A DNA stretch of 64,000 bases from Dasypus novemcinctus. Lineage: Eukaryota; Chordata; Mammalia; Cingulata; Dasypodidae. Below the pieces are notes generated by a model that saw only the letters and a program-made list of their open reading frames with translations, made no database searches and was not told where the DNA came from. Position numbers and translations under genes: made by a program. Each line of letters starts with the position of its first letter. Positions within the stretch are counted from its first letter, which is position 1. The stretch spans positions 72,059,147 to 72,123,146 of the forward strand of contig NC_080694.1 of NCBI RefSeq assembly GCF_030445035.2. Direction: 5' to 3'. Below are positions 1-11,424 of this stretch, in pieces.

Positions 1-603
1 GTGAGCCGCCCGCCTAAACCACAGGGCCAAGGGCGGCCCACATACCCGGCCCCTCCCCGGCCTGGCGTGCCTCCTCTCTCCGCTCCTCCCTCCGCACCGC
101 CTTGCTACGGGCCCCACCTTCCCGCCCCTGAGGGTGGCGCTTGGGATGAGCTTTCCCCCTCCCCTTCTGCCCCTGTCTCCTGGGACCTGCCCGCCTCGAC
201 GTTGCCAAAGGGGTGGACCCTTTTCACTTCTGACCCCTGGGCTCCGCCCCCGCACGAGGCTTCCTCTCTCGCCCCGCCCCTCGGATCTCCCTTCCGCTGG
301 CTTAGCCAATCTGGATCCCGGGCCAGAACACCAAACCCGCCACCGCAGCCGAGGCCAACAAGGAGGGAGCGCTGCCGCCTGAGGGCCCTGCAACACCAGA
401 TGAACCAGCTCTCCCTGGGTGTGATGGATCCAGAGGAAATGAGGAATCTACTTCGTCTATACCGCGCAGCTAAACGCGCTCACCCCGCCCCTCACCCAAA
501 CCTCTCTGCTCTTCTCCTCTCCATGCTCTCGCTCCTCCTCACAACCCCGACGGTGCTCTCCAATCCACAACACCAACCTTTCAATTGGTCTCCTTTTTTA
601 TAA
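1..603 (+). pseudogene. ERV env leader, Rec/Rem-like signal peptide region
   Basis: An open frame of 200 codons, open at the window edge. Residues 1-117 are proline-rich. Residues 118-128 are arginine-rich (PTRRERCRLRA), followed by QHQMNQLSL. A leucine-rich hydrophobic segment lies at about 168-184. This order, basic nuclear-type signal, then a short helix-prone stretch, then a hydrophobic signal peptide, is the layout of betaretroviral Env leaders (MMTV Rem, HERV-K Rec, JSRV Env). In those families the leader also acts as an RNA export factor. The assignment is from motif layout only. It is part of a broken ERV and is not claimed to be functional. Confidence 0.5.
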
Positions 604-933
604 TCCAGAAAGCACCAGTCTCCTCCCCATCACCTTCAGTCCTAGTCAGCCCAAATAAGGTTTTAAATCCTCCCCCTCAGCCTAACCCTGCACCCGCTTC
701 ACACGGCACACCAGTTCCTTCTAGCAACGGCACACTTAGCAACAGCACACCTGTTAAAACCGGCCCATCCCCCGCAGCCTAAGAGGACCGTGCCACCGAT
801 TTGATTTTGTCCCCCTGTCAGCCCTTGCCCTATCCCGCTACCCCTTACCCCGCTCCTCCCGCCTACCAGCCAGCAGAGGCCGTCTGCCCATTGCCATGGC
901 AGCCCCCTTTTCTTCTAAACTAAAAAACAAGGG

Positions 934-1534
934 TGAGATGAGATAACAAGCATGCTACCATCGTTGGGCGGGCCCAGCACGTTGAGATGAGGCCTCGTCT
1001 CCTGCTGGGTGAGTGCTTGGCGCGGGTAGATTGTCGCCCCCCTGCTACTCTTGCCCGTAACGGCTGCCTCCTCTATCTCCACCCAGCATCCGGTCTCCAC
1101 AGGGGCTGCCCTAGGGTAATCGGCCTGCCTCTCCCGCCTCACCAGAACCCAACCCACAACTTCCCCTTATCTTCTGCCCCAGCCCCCATATACCCCCCGC
1201 CAGAATGATAACCTCACCTCTGCCCCTTTACCTAGCAACAGCCTCCAACAACCTACCGGAGGTCGCCTTCAGCTTAAGCCAACCCGCACCCCACACGTCG
1301 CCCCTTACCCTCGTACCTCACCCCCAACCGTCTCCCAGCCAATTAGCAGCCTCCCCTCACATACATTGCCTTATTTGGCTTAGCCTTGCTACCGCCAGTG
1401 CCCTAGCCTATATAAACGCTTGTCTTCCTCAATAAAGCAGACGCGTTGCCACCACTCTCCGTCTCCGCAGCATTCTTCCTGCCACTGTGCGTCCGCCCTT
1501 GGCACCGCCCGCTGTCTGCCATGCGCCCTCAACA
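934..1534 (+). repeat. ERV 3' LTR (class II-like)
   Basis: The LTR begins with TG directly after a purine-rich tract and ends with CAACA, giving TG...CA ends. It holds a TATA box (CTATATAAACG, about 1408), a polyadenylation signal (CAATAAAGC, about 1430) and a short R/U5 (CGTCTCCGCAG, about 1459). The R/U5 matches that of the LTR at 6386-7297. L1-derived sequence follows at once. The start could lie about 15-20 bp further right. Confidence 0.65.
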
Positions 1535-1544
1535 ATGGACTAAA

Positions 1545-1965
1545 TTAGTAGTATTATAATTATACTATGGGGTTATTATTATTCTAGCAATGAAGAACTT
1601 TTATCATTGATATGGGGGAAGTGGCTCCCAAAGGTTCTGGGGAGTTGGAGAGGGAAGAATGAATGTGGGGGCATTTTTGGAATATTAGAATTGTCCTGTA
1701 TGGCACTGCAATGAAAGGTATGAATCATTGTATATTTTATCATACCCTACAGAATTGTGCATGACATAGTGTGGACAATAGTGTAAACTATGTTCCACAG
1801 TTGGTAGCAGTGCTTCAAGATGTGTTCAACCATAGCAAATGTGCCACAGCAGTGATGTGGTTATTGTGGGACAGTGTGGGAGGGGGAGTGAGTGGAGAAA
1901 GTGAGAGTACACTATATTTATATAATCTAAAGTTTATTTAACATAAAAGAACTTAAAAATAAAGT
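1545..1965 (+). mobile_element. L1 3' end (older copy)
   Basis: This stretch matches, with divergence, the L1 3' UTR end seen repeatedly in the window: a gtgggggcattttt segment, a GTGGGAGGGG segment, then an A-rich tail about 1940-1975. It is truncated at its 5' side by the ERV. It carries no coding potential. Confidence 0.6.
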
Positions 1966-1984
1966 AAAATTTTAAGAAACCATA

Positions 1985-3605
1985 AAAAAGACACTAGGTG
2001 AGCACAAAGAAGAATTTGAAAGCATACACAGAAAAAATAGCAAATGATATGGGAATGAAAGCCACAATAAATGAAAATAAAAATATAAGGGAGACACATA
2101 ACAGCAGATTTGAGGGAGCAGAAGGAAGAATCAGTGAGCTTAAAGACATGGTTGTCAAAAGCAAACATACAGAAGAACAAATGAAGAGAAGAATGGACAA
2201 AAATTTAACAGTTTCAGAGAACTAAATGACAGCAAGAGACATGCAAATATATATGTCATGGAAGTCCTAGAAGGAGAAGAGAAGGGAGAGAGGTAGAAGA
2301 AATATTTAAAGAAATAATGGCAGAAATTTTTCCAACCCTATAGAAGGACATAGATATCCATGTCCAAGAAGCACAATGTACAATCATCTGAATAAATCTT
2401 AATAGAACAACTTCTCAGACACATACTAATAGGAATGTCAAATGCCAAAGACAAAGAGAGAATTCTGAGAACAGCAAGAGAAAAACAATTCATAACATAT
2501 AAGTGGTACCTAATAAGATTAAGTGCAGGCTTCTCATCAGAAACCATGCAGAGTTTTATGATATATGATATATGATACTGCAATAGAAAAACTGTCAGCC
2601 AAAAATCTTGTCTCCAGCAAGATATTCTTTCAAAAATGAGGGAGAGTTTAGAATATTCACAGATAAACAGAAACTGAGAGTTTGTAACCAAGAGACCAGC
2701 TTTGCAGGAAATACTAAAGGGAACACTACAGCCTGAAAAGAAAAGATAGGAGAGAGAGGCTTGGAGGACAGTCTAAAAATGAAGATAGTATCAGTAAAAG
2801 TAACTAAAAAAGTCAAAAGATGGTGAAAATAAATTATGACAGATAAAATCCAAAGGACAAAATGGGTGAAATAAGAACTGTCTTTATAGTAATAATATTG
2901 ACTGTTGAAATAGAAGACCTCAACAAACCAATCACAAGTAAAGAGATTTAAACAGTCATCAAACTCTTCCCAAAACCAAAAAAAGCCCAGGATCAGATGT
3001 ACTCATGAGTGAATTTACCCAGCATTCAAGGAAGATTTAATACCAATCTTACTCAAGCTCTTCCAAACACTTGAATGATGAGGAATGCTACCAGACTCAT
3101 TCTATGAAGCCAGAATCACCCTACAAAGACAGATAATATTATGAAAAAAGAAAATTTCAAACCTATTTCCTTAACGAACATGGATGTAAAAATCTTCAAC
3201 AAAATACTTGCTAGTTGACACTAACAACACATTAAAAGAATTATTCATTTTTAATACAGTGTGCTTTATACCAGATATGCAAGGATAGTTCAACAAAGAA
3301 AAGCAATCAACATAATACACCACATTAATAAATAAAAGAAGAAAAATCTCATGATCTTGTTGATTTGAGACAGAAGGGCATTTGACAAAATACAGCATCC
3401 TTTCTTGATAAAAACACTATGAAAGATAGGAATTGAAGGAAACATTTTCAACATGATAAAGGCGATTTAAAAACCCAGGGAACATTGTACTCAATGGTGA
3501 AAGACTGAAAGTATCCCAACTGAAATCATGAATAAGACAAGAGTGCCCACTGTTACAACTGTTGATCAATAAAGTGCTAGAGGTTCTAGCTATAACACTC
3601 AGGCA
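1985..3605 (+). mobile_element. L1 fragment: ORF1 region and start of ORF2
   Basis: About 1998-2860 corresponds to an L1 ORF1-type region. It has a lysine/glutamate-rich coiled-coil-like stretch, then phrases typical of mammalian L1 such as GGCAGAAATTTTTCCAACC and ATGTCAAATGCCAAAG. About 2890-3605 corresponds to ORF2 (reverse transcriptase region). Many stops and indels make it non-functional. The ORF2 copy is interrupted at 3606 by a younger L1 and resumes at about 6150, so this L1 is the older host of that insertion. Confidence 0.75.
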
Positions 3606-3629
3606 AGAAAAATTTTAAAAACCATCCAA

Positions 3630-6140
3630 TGCCTGGTTGCTTCACTCAACGTAAGGTTCTCAAGGTTCTTCCATGTTATCACATGTGTTTGTCCTCTATT
3701 TGCTCCTATAGCTGAGTAGTATTCCATTGTATGTATATACCACATTTTATTTATCCATTCATCTGTTGATGGGCATTTGGGTTGATTCCAACTTTTGGCA
3801 ATAGTGAATAGTGCTGCTATGAACATTTTGTGTACATGTATTGTTTTGTGCCCTTGTTTTCACTTCTTCTGGGTATATACCAAGAAGTGGAATTGCTGGG
3901 TCATATGACAGACCTATAGCTAGTTTTTAGAGAAACCACCAAAATGTCCTCCATAATGGCTGGATTCTTCTGTATTCCCACCAGCAGTGGAAGAGTGTTC
4001 CCACTCCTCCACATCCTCTAGAGCACTAGTAGTCTTCTGATTTTTTTTATAGCTGCCAGTGTTATGGGAATAAGATGGTATCTCATTGTTGTTTTGATTT
4101 GCATTTTCCTAAAACCTAGTGATTTTGAACATTTTCATGTTTTTTAGCCATTTGTATATCTTCTTTGGAAAATTGTTCAAATCTTTTCCCCATTTTTTAA
4201 GTGGGCTGTTTGTCTTTTTATTTTCAAGATATAGGAGTCCTTTATATATGCAGGATATAAGTCTCCTATCAGATATATGGTTACCAAATATTTTCTCCCA
4301 TTGTGTAGGCTCTCTTTACACTTTGTTGAAAAACTCCTTTGAGGTGTAGAGAGCTTTAATTTTGAGGAAATCCTATTTATCTATTTGTTCTTTTGCTGCT
4401 TTGGGTGTGAAGTTCATGAAGCCATTTCCTATAATAAGGTACTGCAGATGCTTCCCTACATTGTTTTCCAAGGTCTTTGTGGCCTTCGCTCTTACATTAA
4501 AGGTCTTTGATCCATCTTGAGTTGATTTTTCTAGAAGGTATGAGTTGGTAATCCTCTTTCATTTTTTCACATATGGTTGGGAGGGAGATCGCCAGGGCAT
4601 GTATACAGGGTACATAAAAATGACTGGATATTTTCATACTGGTTACAGTTAAAAATGACAACTGAGGGAGTGCTGAGGTCCTAGCCAGGGGAGCACTACC
4701 ACATTCCCCAATGGAACATCAACAATGCCCCAAGTATAGTGGCAAAGACCAATAAAAATCAATGGTCCAAACAATGAGCCCTTAATACTGATGGCTATGA
4801 TTATGAGCCTATGTGCCTGAAATATGAACTCGGGATAGAGCTTCAGAGTGCCTAAGACTTATCTCCTGAGAGCGTCCATGTTGCTCAAATGTGACCACTC
4901 TCTAAGCCAAACTCAGCATGTAAATGCATTACCTTCCCCCCAGCATGGGACATGATTCCTGGGAATGAGCTTCCTTGGTGCCGAGGGGTTACTATGAAGC
5001 ACCAGCTAATGATGTAAGTGGTAAAAGGCCTTGAATAAAAGGGTCAACTCAGCCCAGGAGAATAATTCAGCCTACATTTAATAGCCTACATTTAAAAACT
5101 GCTTTTTTGAGTTTAGATAAAAGGGGAAAATGGAAAGAACAAATGAGTTTACATAGCTATGAGTCTCCAAAAAATAGTTGGGAGGTCATCAGAAGGGTAA
5201 CACTTACACATGCCTCAGCAGGGTACCAGAGACAGTCAAAGTTGGTAGAAACCCAGGTACTGGTTCTCCTGATGGCTACAGAGACCCACAGGTTCTATGT
5301 TCATGGCAGATGACTCTGGAGTTCAGTGGCATGCCAGTTGACCCTACTCTGGTGTTTGTGTTCCTCAGTTTGATGGAGTTGGACTCAAATATGACCTTTC
5401 TACACATGCCTCTTCTGCTTTTTACCAGACCTGTGGTTGGCCTGTGGTTGGTGTATACTCAGGAGACCTGAATCTGTGGAATGTCCATGTGACAGCCAGG
5501 CCCTGAGCCTCAGCAGACTTGCAACTCCTACCCTCTGGTTTATTTGACTTACCCTGGCCAGCTAGCAAAGAGGTGAAGAAGGCCAACCACCACACCAAGG
5601 ACCCAAGTGTGCCTACAACTGCAAGCAGGAGAATTGCAACCATCATCCATGTGGAATCTAAGCCCCCTCTTGATGTAGAGGGGACCTGGACATAACCGCC
5701 CCTGGGTCCACAGGTGGAAGAACAGAGTATTGAACAGAGTGGACTTACTGATGTTCTGCTGTGGAACTATTGTGATCAGTAATGGAAGAAATTGTAGCAT
5801 TGATGTGGAGAAAGTGGCCACAGTAGCTGCCTACGGTAGGGAGAGGGAAGAAGAGATATGATGTGGGGGCATTTTTAGGATTTGGAGTTGTCCTAGGTGG
5901 TGCCACAGGGACAGATGCTGGACATTGTGTGTCCTGCCATGACCCCTGGGTGGACTGGAGGAGAGCATAGACTACAGTGTAGACCACTTTCCTTATGGAG
6001 CAGCAGTGCTCCAAAATGTATTCACCAGGTGCAGGGAATGTGCCACAATGATGGAATATGTTTTTGATGTGGGAGAAGTGGGTTGAGGGGGGTATATAGG
6101 GATCTCATATTTTTTAAATGTAACATTTAAAACAAAGACG
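3630..6140. mobile_element. Twin-primed (5'-inverted) L1 insertion
   Basis: About 3630-4575 is L1 ORF2 3' sequence on the minus strand (for example GAGTAGTATTCCATTGTATG at 3714-3733). About 4576-6140 is L1 3' UTR on the plus strand, ending near TTTAAATGTAACATTTAAAA. This head-to-head order is the classic product of twin priming. Flanks repeat: AAGAAAAATTTTAAAAACCATCCAA at 3606-3629 against a close, slightly longer copy at 6141-6169. These are an imperfect target-site duplication inside the older L1 ORF2. Confidence 0.75.
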
Positions 6141-6385
6141 AAGAAAAATTTTTTTAAAAAATCATCCAAATTGGAAAGGAAGAAGGAAAACTTTTGGTAT
6201 TTGCAGATGACATATGAATCTGAACCTAGAAGGTCCTAAAAAATCTATAACAAAGCTGTGACAGCTAATAAACAGTTTCAGGAGAGTGTCAGGATCCATC
6301 AATATGCAAAAATCAGTGCTATTTCTCTACACTAGTAATGTGCAGTCTGAGGAGGAAAGCAGGAAAAAAATCCATTTACACTAGG
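6141..6385 (+). mobile_element. Older L1 ORF2, continued
   Basis: ORF2 sequence resumes after the twin-primed insertion (CCAAATTGGAAAGGAAGAAG, then TTTGCAGATGACAT, the region of the FADD reverse transcriptase motif). It runs up to the LTR inserted at 6386. Degraded, with frames closed. Confidence 0.8.
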
Positions 6386-7297
6386 TGCGGTCACCCCTCA
6401 GGCTGAAGTGTGGTTTGCTGGCCTGGCGGGGGAGCAGCCGCAGCAGGCCAAGCCGCTGCCCCCATAATAGGGTGGCTGGTCGGACTCACCGCCACCCCTG
6501 AAGGGAGCTCGGCATGGGCGCAGAGTGCCCTCGGGTCTCCCCTTCTCAGCAGCCATGCTTGCACGGCCGCCCCTCCTCCCGGATGGCGCCACACAATGCC
6601 TTGTGGGGCGGCACCCTTCTTCTTCTTTCTCCCTGCGCAGGCGCAGGGTGGAAAATTCCAGTCTGCACTTTTCCCCTCCCCTGACAGCAGCAACAGCCAG
6701 GCATGGGCAGAAAAATCCAGTCTGCCCTTTTCCCTCCCCCCGACAGCAGCAACAGCCAGGCGTGGGCGGGAAACTCAAGTCTGCCCTCCACCCCAGCAAC
6801 AGCAGCCACCAATCCCTAAACCCTGCCCCTTCCCCCAGCAACAGCGACAGCCAATCCCTAACCACCACCCCTCCCCCGTCCAGTACCGCCCACTGACCTT
6901 TCGCTGGCAACCCATCAGAACAGGGCGTGGCTTCGACCAATCAGCCTTCCCCGGCCCCTATAAAACTGTTGCCTCTCCCTCAATAAAGTGGACTTGTGTG
7001 TTTACCTTGTCTCCGCAGTAGTTCTTCTGCCGTGCGCCCTCCAGTCCTGAGAGCCCCTGACAAGGGCCTGGCCTCCCTTGTCCCCAGTTCGTCGCCTGCT
7101 TCTCCGGGCGACCCCCTCGTCGCCGGCTTCGCCGGGCGACCCCGTCAGCCGAACCGCGCAACCCCTTGTGAGACCGATCCCTCGTCTGCTGCTGGACCGA
7201 CCCCTCGTCCCAAGCGGGACCAACCCCTCGTCCAGAGCTGGACCGACCCCTCGTCCGCAGCCAGACCCCACCTCTACTGACCGAGCAAACCATCGCA
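6386..7297 (+). mobile_element. Solo LTR, class II-like ERV, GC-rich
   Basis: A 912-bp LTR with ends TGCGG...CATCGCA, flanked by a perfect 6-bp target duplication ACTAGG (6380-6385 and 7298-7303). Removing it restores a continuous L1 ORF2 sequence. A 6-bp duplication is typical of betaretrovirus-like elements. U3 holds a direct repeat of 59 bp (starting 6658, 6717 and in part 6776) centred on GCAGCAACAGCCAGG. A TATA box (CTATAAAACTG, about 6958) and CAATAAAG (about 6982) mark the promoter and R region. U5 carries tandem GACCGACCCCTCGTCC-type repeats (about 7170-7260). Open frames seen on both strands here follow from GC richness and are not genes. Confidence 0.88.
6658..6834 (+). repeat. 59-bp tandem repeat in LTR U3
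   Basis: Two nearly complete 59-bp units and a diverged third. Each starts C(C/A)AGTCTGC and contains ACAGCAGCAACAGCCAGGC. Duplicated U3 segments in retroviral LTRs are commonly enhancers; that role is inferred here, not shown. Confidence 0.7.
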
Positions 7298-7303
7298 ACT
7301 AGG

Positions 7304-7741
7304 GACTAAAAGAATCAAACATTTCAGAATAAAGTTGACCAAGAATATAAAGGACTCACATTCAGAAAACTACAATGTATTGCTAAAAGAAATTTTAAAA
7401 CATCTAAATAATTGGAAGAATATTCTTTGCTCATGGATTGAAAGACAAATTTTTATTAAGATATCATTTCTACCCAAATCTATACAGATTCAATGCAATT
7501 TTGATTTTTAAAAAATTCCACCATCATCTTTTTAAAGAAATGGAAAACAAAATTGACAAATTTATTTGAAAGGTTAAAGGGTCCTGAAGAGTGAGAAACA
7601 TCTTAAAAAGGAAAAGCAAACTTGGAGAACTCTCACTTCTGAACTTTAAAATATATTATCTAGCTGAAGTTGTAAACAGCATGGTACTGGTATATAGACA
7701 CATGGATGAATGAAACGAAACTGGTGGTTTAGAAACAGACC
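7304..7741 (+). mobile_element. Older L1 ORF2, C-terminal part
   Basis: Continues ORF2 after the solo LTR (GACTAAAAGAATCAAAC..., then TCAATGCAATTTTGATTTT, then the GGTACTGGTATATAGACACA stretch). Degraded. It is interrupted from about 7742 by an A-rich insert. Confidence 0.75.
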
Positions 7742-8003
7742 TGAGTAGGACATGTGGGAATCCCCTATAATTTTATGTAATGCTTATTTAATATAAATAT
7801 ATTTTTAAAAATAAAAATATGTGTATTTTGAAAAGAAAGACTATATTGGATGATGACTTCTGACCCTAAGATAGCCTGCTTTTGATCTGCATATTTTTGC
7901 ATGACTTTAATAAATATGAATATTTACTTAACCTAAAAAAAAGGAAGGAAGGAAAGAAAGGAAAGGAAAGGGGAAGGGGAAGGGAAAGGGGAAGGGGAAA
8001 GGT
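7742..8003 (+). repeat. Small insert ending in A-rich and GGAA/GGGAA microsatellite
   Basis: L1 homology is lost for about 260 bp and resumes at about 8004 with AGAACCCCTATCTTACACC. The insert is AT-rich. It ends with a run of A (about 7937) followed by a purine-only (GGAAG/GGGAA)n microsatellite (about 7945-8002). This fits a small retroposed fragment with an expanded tail. The source is not recognised. Confidence 0.5.
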
Positions 8004-9555
8004 AGAGAACCCCTATCTTACACCTCATACAGAAATTTCCTCAAAATGGTTCAAGATCTAAATATAAAAGCTAGAACCATAAAGTACCTGGAAGAAAATG
8101 TAAGAAAACATCTTAAGACCTTGTGGTAGGTAGTGCATTCTTAAACTTTACACCAAAAGCAAGAGCAATGAAAGAAAATATGAATAAATGGGACCTCCTC
8201 AAATGTTAAAAAATTTGTGATACAAAGGACTTCATCAATAAGGTAAAAAGAAAACTAATTCAGTGGGAGAAAGTATTTGGAAACCATATATCCAATAAGG
8301 GTTTGATTTCCATTCTATATAAAGAGATCATACAAGTCATGTCAACAATAAAAGATAAAGCAATACAATTTAAAAATGGGTGAAAGTCTTAAATAGACAT
8401 TTCTCCAAAGAGGCCAAAAAGCACATGAAAATTGTTTTATGTCACTAGCTAGTGGGAAATGTAAATCAAAATGAAGATGAGATATCATTTCACAATGCAT
8501 AAAATGATCATTATTTAAAAAACAGGAAAGGATGTTGAGAAATTTGAAGACTTACAGTTGGTGGGACTGTAAAATGGTGCAACCTCTATGGAAGACAGTT
8601 TGGCATTGCTCAGGAAGCTAAACATAGAACTGCCATATGATCCAGAAATTCCTTTATGAGGAATATATTCAGAAGAACTGAAAACTGTGACACAAACAGA
8701 CATCTTCACACTGATATTCATAATGGCATTATTCACAATTTTCAAAATGGAAACAACCCAAGTGTCTTTCACCCAATGAATGGATAAACAAAAGTGTGGT
8801 ATGTACATGCAATGGAATACTACACTGCAATAAAATAAATGAAATGGGACACGTGATAACATAGATGAATCCTGAAGAAATTTTGCTAAGTGAAGTAAGC
8901 CAAACAAAAATGACAAGTATTGCATGTATCAAAAATATTAACTAAATATGAAATATAAATGCAAGGAGTTACAACCTAAAGTATAGATTGCTAGGAGATA
9001 AGATGAGGGCTTTTAAGGACCACTGATGTTTAATGTAGGTAGAAGTTTTAATTAAGTTGACTGTAAAAGTGTGGAGATGGATAGAGCTGATAGTAACACA
9101 TAGTGTGTAGCAGATGATTTTTTTTATTTTTTAAAAGATACTTCAATAGCAGCTGGCTTATAAAGTGGACTGTGCCTGAGAAGAGAAATCTAGGGATTCA
9201 TGTCAATTAGAAGAAAGCTAGAGAATAATTTAGGGACTGAATAACACAGTGAACCTGCAACTGGATGAGAATTGTGGTTGACAGTATAAATGCAAGAATG
9301 TACTTCTGTGAACCAGAATGGATGTACATCACTATTGCAGGGTGGTGGAAATGTGGAGAAGCATGGGAAAATGCATTTAATGGAACCTATGGGCTATGGT
9401 GAACAAACATACTGTATTATCCCATAGTCTGTAACAGATGTTCCACAACAATTTGGTGTGTTGATGACTGATTGTTGTATGGGAATTCTACACATTTGCA
9501 TGATTACTTGTAAGGGAAAAGGGATAGAAAGAATAGTTTAGACAATAATGGCCCC
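8004..9555 (+). mobile_element. Older L1: ORF2 end and 3' UTR
   Basis: ORF2 terminal region (CACCAAAAGCAAGAGCAATG, then GGAATACTACACTGCAATAA, near 8813-8834), followed by an L1 3' UTR with GTAACAGATGTTCCACAACA at about 9431. The coding frame is broken throughout. The minus-strand frame at 8515-8925 is a shadow of this ORF2. Confidence 0.75.
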
Positions 9556-9559
9556 AAAT

Positions 9560-10862
9560 CTCTCAACTCTTTGAAAGATAATTTTGCATGTCCAAGAAGC
9601 ACAATGTACTCCAAACAGAGTAAACAGTAATAGACCTACTTTGAAATACATACCGAATGTCAAATGCCAAAGATAAAGAAAGATTTATGAAAACAGCATC
9701 AGGAAAGTGATTCTTGCATATAAGGATCTCCAACAAGACTAAGTGCTGATTTCTCATCACAAATCATGAAGGATCAAAAGTGCTGGTATGATATATTTAA
9801 GATACTGAAGAAGGAAAGCAACCAGTCAAAAATTCTTTATCAAGCAAAACTGTCTTTCAACAGTGAAGGAGATTTTATAATATTCCCAGTAAACAGCAAC
9901 TGGATGATTTCATCAGCAAAAGACCTGCCTTCCAGGAATTGCTCAAGGGAGTTCTTCAGATTGAAAGGAAAAGAGGGGAGAGAATGGCTTTGAGTAGTGT
10001 GAAAAACTGAAGACCTTTAGTAATGTTACTAAAAGGGTACATGAAAAACCAAAAAGTACTGTAGCCTCAATATACACACTTTAATTCCTATAAGAGATTA
10101 CAAATGACCAAGAAAAGGGTATGTTTCCTGATCAAAGAAATACAAAATATAACAAAATAAAGTTAGTCCTGAGAGGGAAATTTTTAGCCCTAAATGTTAT
10201 ATTAATAAAAAAGATAGAGATTAAATCAAAGTCCTACCTAAGTGTAAACCTGGAGGAATAGAAAAAGAACAACAAACTAAACCCAAAGCAAGCATAAGGA
10301 AAGAAATAAAAGATTTTAGAGCAGAATAAATGAAATAGATGAAAAAAGAACATTTTATTCTTTCATACAGAGCATTCCAAAAACCAAAATTTGATTCTTT
10401 GAAAAGATCAGTAAAATTGATAATACTTTAGCTAGATTGACAAACAGAAGAGAGAAGATGCAAATAAATAATTTCAGAAATGGGAGGGGACATTATAACT
10501 GACCCTACAGAAATAAAAAGTACCATAATAGTGTACTGTGAACAACTGTATGCCAATGAATTAGACTACCTAGATGAAATGTACAAATTTCTAGAAATGC
10601 ACCAAAAACTACATTGATTCTACAAGATATACAGGAACTCTACAAAACAATTACAATTAAAAAAAGTAAATCAATCATCAAACACTTCCCAACAAAGTCC
10701 AGGACCAGATAGTTTCATAAGAGAATTCTACCAAACATTCCAAGATGAATTAGTACCAATACTGGTCAAACACTTCCAAAAACTTGAAGGGGTGGGAATA
10801 CTAACTAACACATTCTATGAGGCCAACATCACCCCAATTCCAAAGCCAGATAAAGAGACTAC
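9560..10862 (+). mobile_element. L1 fragment: ORF1 region and ORF2
   Basis: About 9570-10020 repeats the same ORF1-type region seen at 2340-2790 (TGTCCAAGAAGCACAATGTA, ATGTCAAATGCCAAAG). ORF2 follows from about 10130 (GAGAGGGAAATTTTTAGCCC) and runs to the RBM3 retrocopy at 10863. It continues on the far side at 12544. Multiple frameshifts. Confidence 0.75.
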
Positions 10863-10878
10863 AAGAAAAAACTATAGA
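10863..10878 (+). repeat. Target-site duplication, left copy (RBM3 retrocopy)
   Basis: AAGAAAAAACTATAGA is repeated exactly at 12528-12543. The A-rich start matches an L1 endonuclease cut. The pair brackets the RBM3 retrocopy and shows the insertion was made by L1 machinery into older L1 ORF2. Confidence 0.9.
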
Positions 10879-10953
10879 TTCTCTCTGTCCCTCGGCTTTA
10901 GCTGTTAATCAGGCTGTTTTATTTTCTGATTTCCAGGACTCGAATTCCTTGCC

Positions 10954-11424
10954 ATGTCGTCTGAAGAAGGGAAACTCTTTGTGGGAGGGCTCGATTTCAA
11001 CACCGATGAGCAAGCATTGGAAGACCACTTCAGCAGCTTCAGGCCTATCTCGGAAGTGGTCGTCGTCAAGCACCAGGAGACTCAGCGGTCTAGGGGTTTT
11101 GGCTTCATCACCTTCACCAACCCAGAGCATGCCTCAGATGCCATGCAGGCCATGAATGGAGAGTCCCTGGATGGCCGCCAGATTCGTGTGGACCATGCGG
11201 GCAAGTCAGTCAGGGGAACCAGAGGGGGTGCCTTTGGGGGTCATGGGCGTGGTCGCAGCTACTCTAGAGGTGGTGGGGACCAAGGATATGGGAGCAGCCG
11301 GTATGACAGTCAGCCTGGAGGATATGGATATGGATATGGCAGGTCCAGAGACTATGGTGGCAGAAACCAGGGTGGTTATGACTGCTACTCTGGAGGAAAT
11401 TACAGAGACAATTATGACAACTGA
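10954..11424 (+). CDS. RBM3: RBM3-like protein, intact retrocopy frame
   Basis: RBM3 is a cold-inducible RNA-binding protein that binds mRNA and ribosomal subunits. This frame has 156 codons against 157 in human RBM3 and starts at the family's usual [13 protein letters not shown]. The RNA recognition motif spans about residues 6-84, with RNP2 (KLFVGGL, 7-13) and RNP1 (RGFGFITF, 47-54) both intact. The C-terminal half is the expected Arg/Gly/Tyr-rich tail ending NYRDNYDN. Compared with the human protein as I know it, changes include N14D, G30R, DR to HQ at 40-41, loss of one Tyr in the tail and one Arg to Cys near the end. No stop or frameshift is present. It has no introns and sits in L1 DNA, so it is a retrocopy. 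Whether it is expressed cannot be told from the sequence, and the odd changes in conserved RRM positions suggest drift. Confidence 0.85.
   Translation: MSSEEGKLFVGGLDFNTDEQALEDHFSSFRPISEVVVVKHQETQRSRGFGFITFTNPEHASDAMQAMNGESLDGRQIRVDHAGKSVRGTRGGAFGGHGRGRSYSRGGGDQGYGSSRYDSQPGGYGYGYGRSRDYGGRNQGGYDCYSGGNYRDNYDN

Larger units (their letters stand above)
1..1534 (+). mobile_element. Betaretrovirus-like ERV, 3' portion (class II)
   Basis: The 3' end of an endogenous retrovirus that runs off the left edge of the window. Visible parts, in order, are an Env/Rec-like leader (1-603), a shortened proline-rich stretch (about 604-920), a purine-rich tract (about 922-933) and a 3' LTR (about 934-1534). The block is strongly GC-rich, unlike the AT-rich L1 DNA that follows. 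The leader resembles those of betaretroviruses (MMTV, JSRV, HERV-K), which is why I assign it to class II. It is a broken fossil with most of env missing. Its LTR shares the R/U5 region with the solo LTR at 6386-7297, so the two belong to related families. Age is unknown, because the 5' LTR and flanking duplication lie outside the window. Confidence 0.7.

Noticed and set aside
6391-7302. Overlapping GC-rich frames on both strands as genes
   Set aside because: They lie wholly within a solo LTR with a target duplication. Low stop density from GC content explains them.
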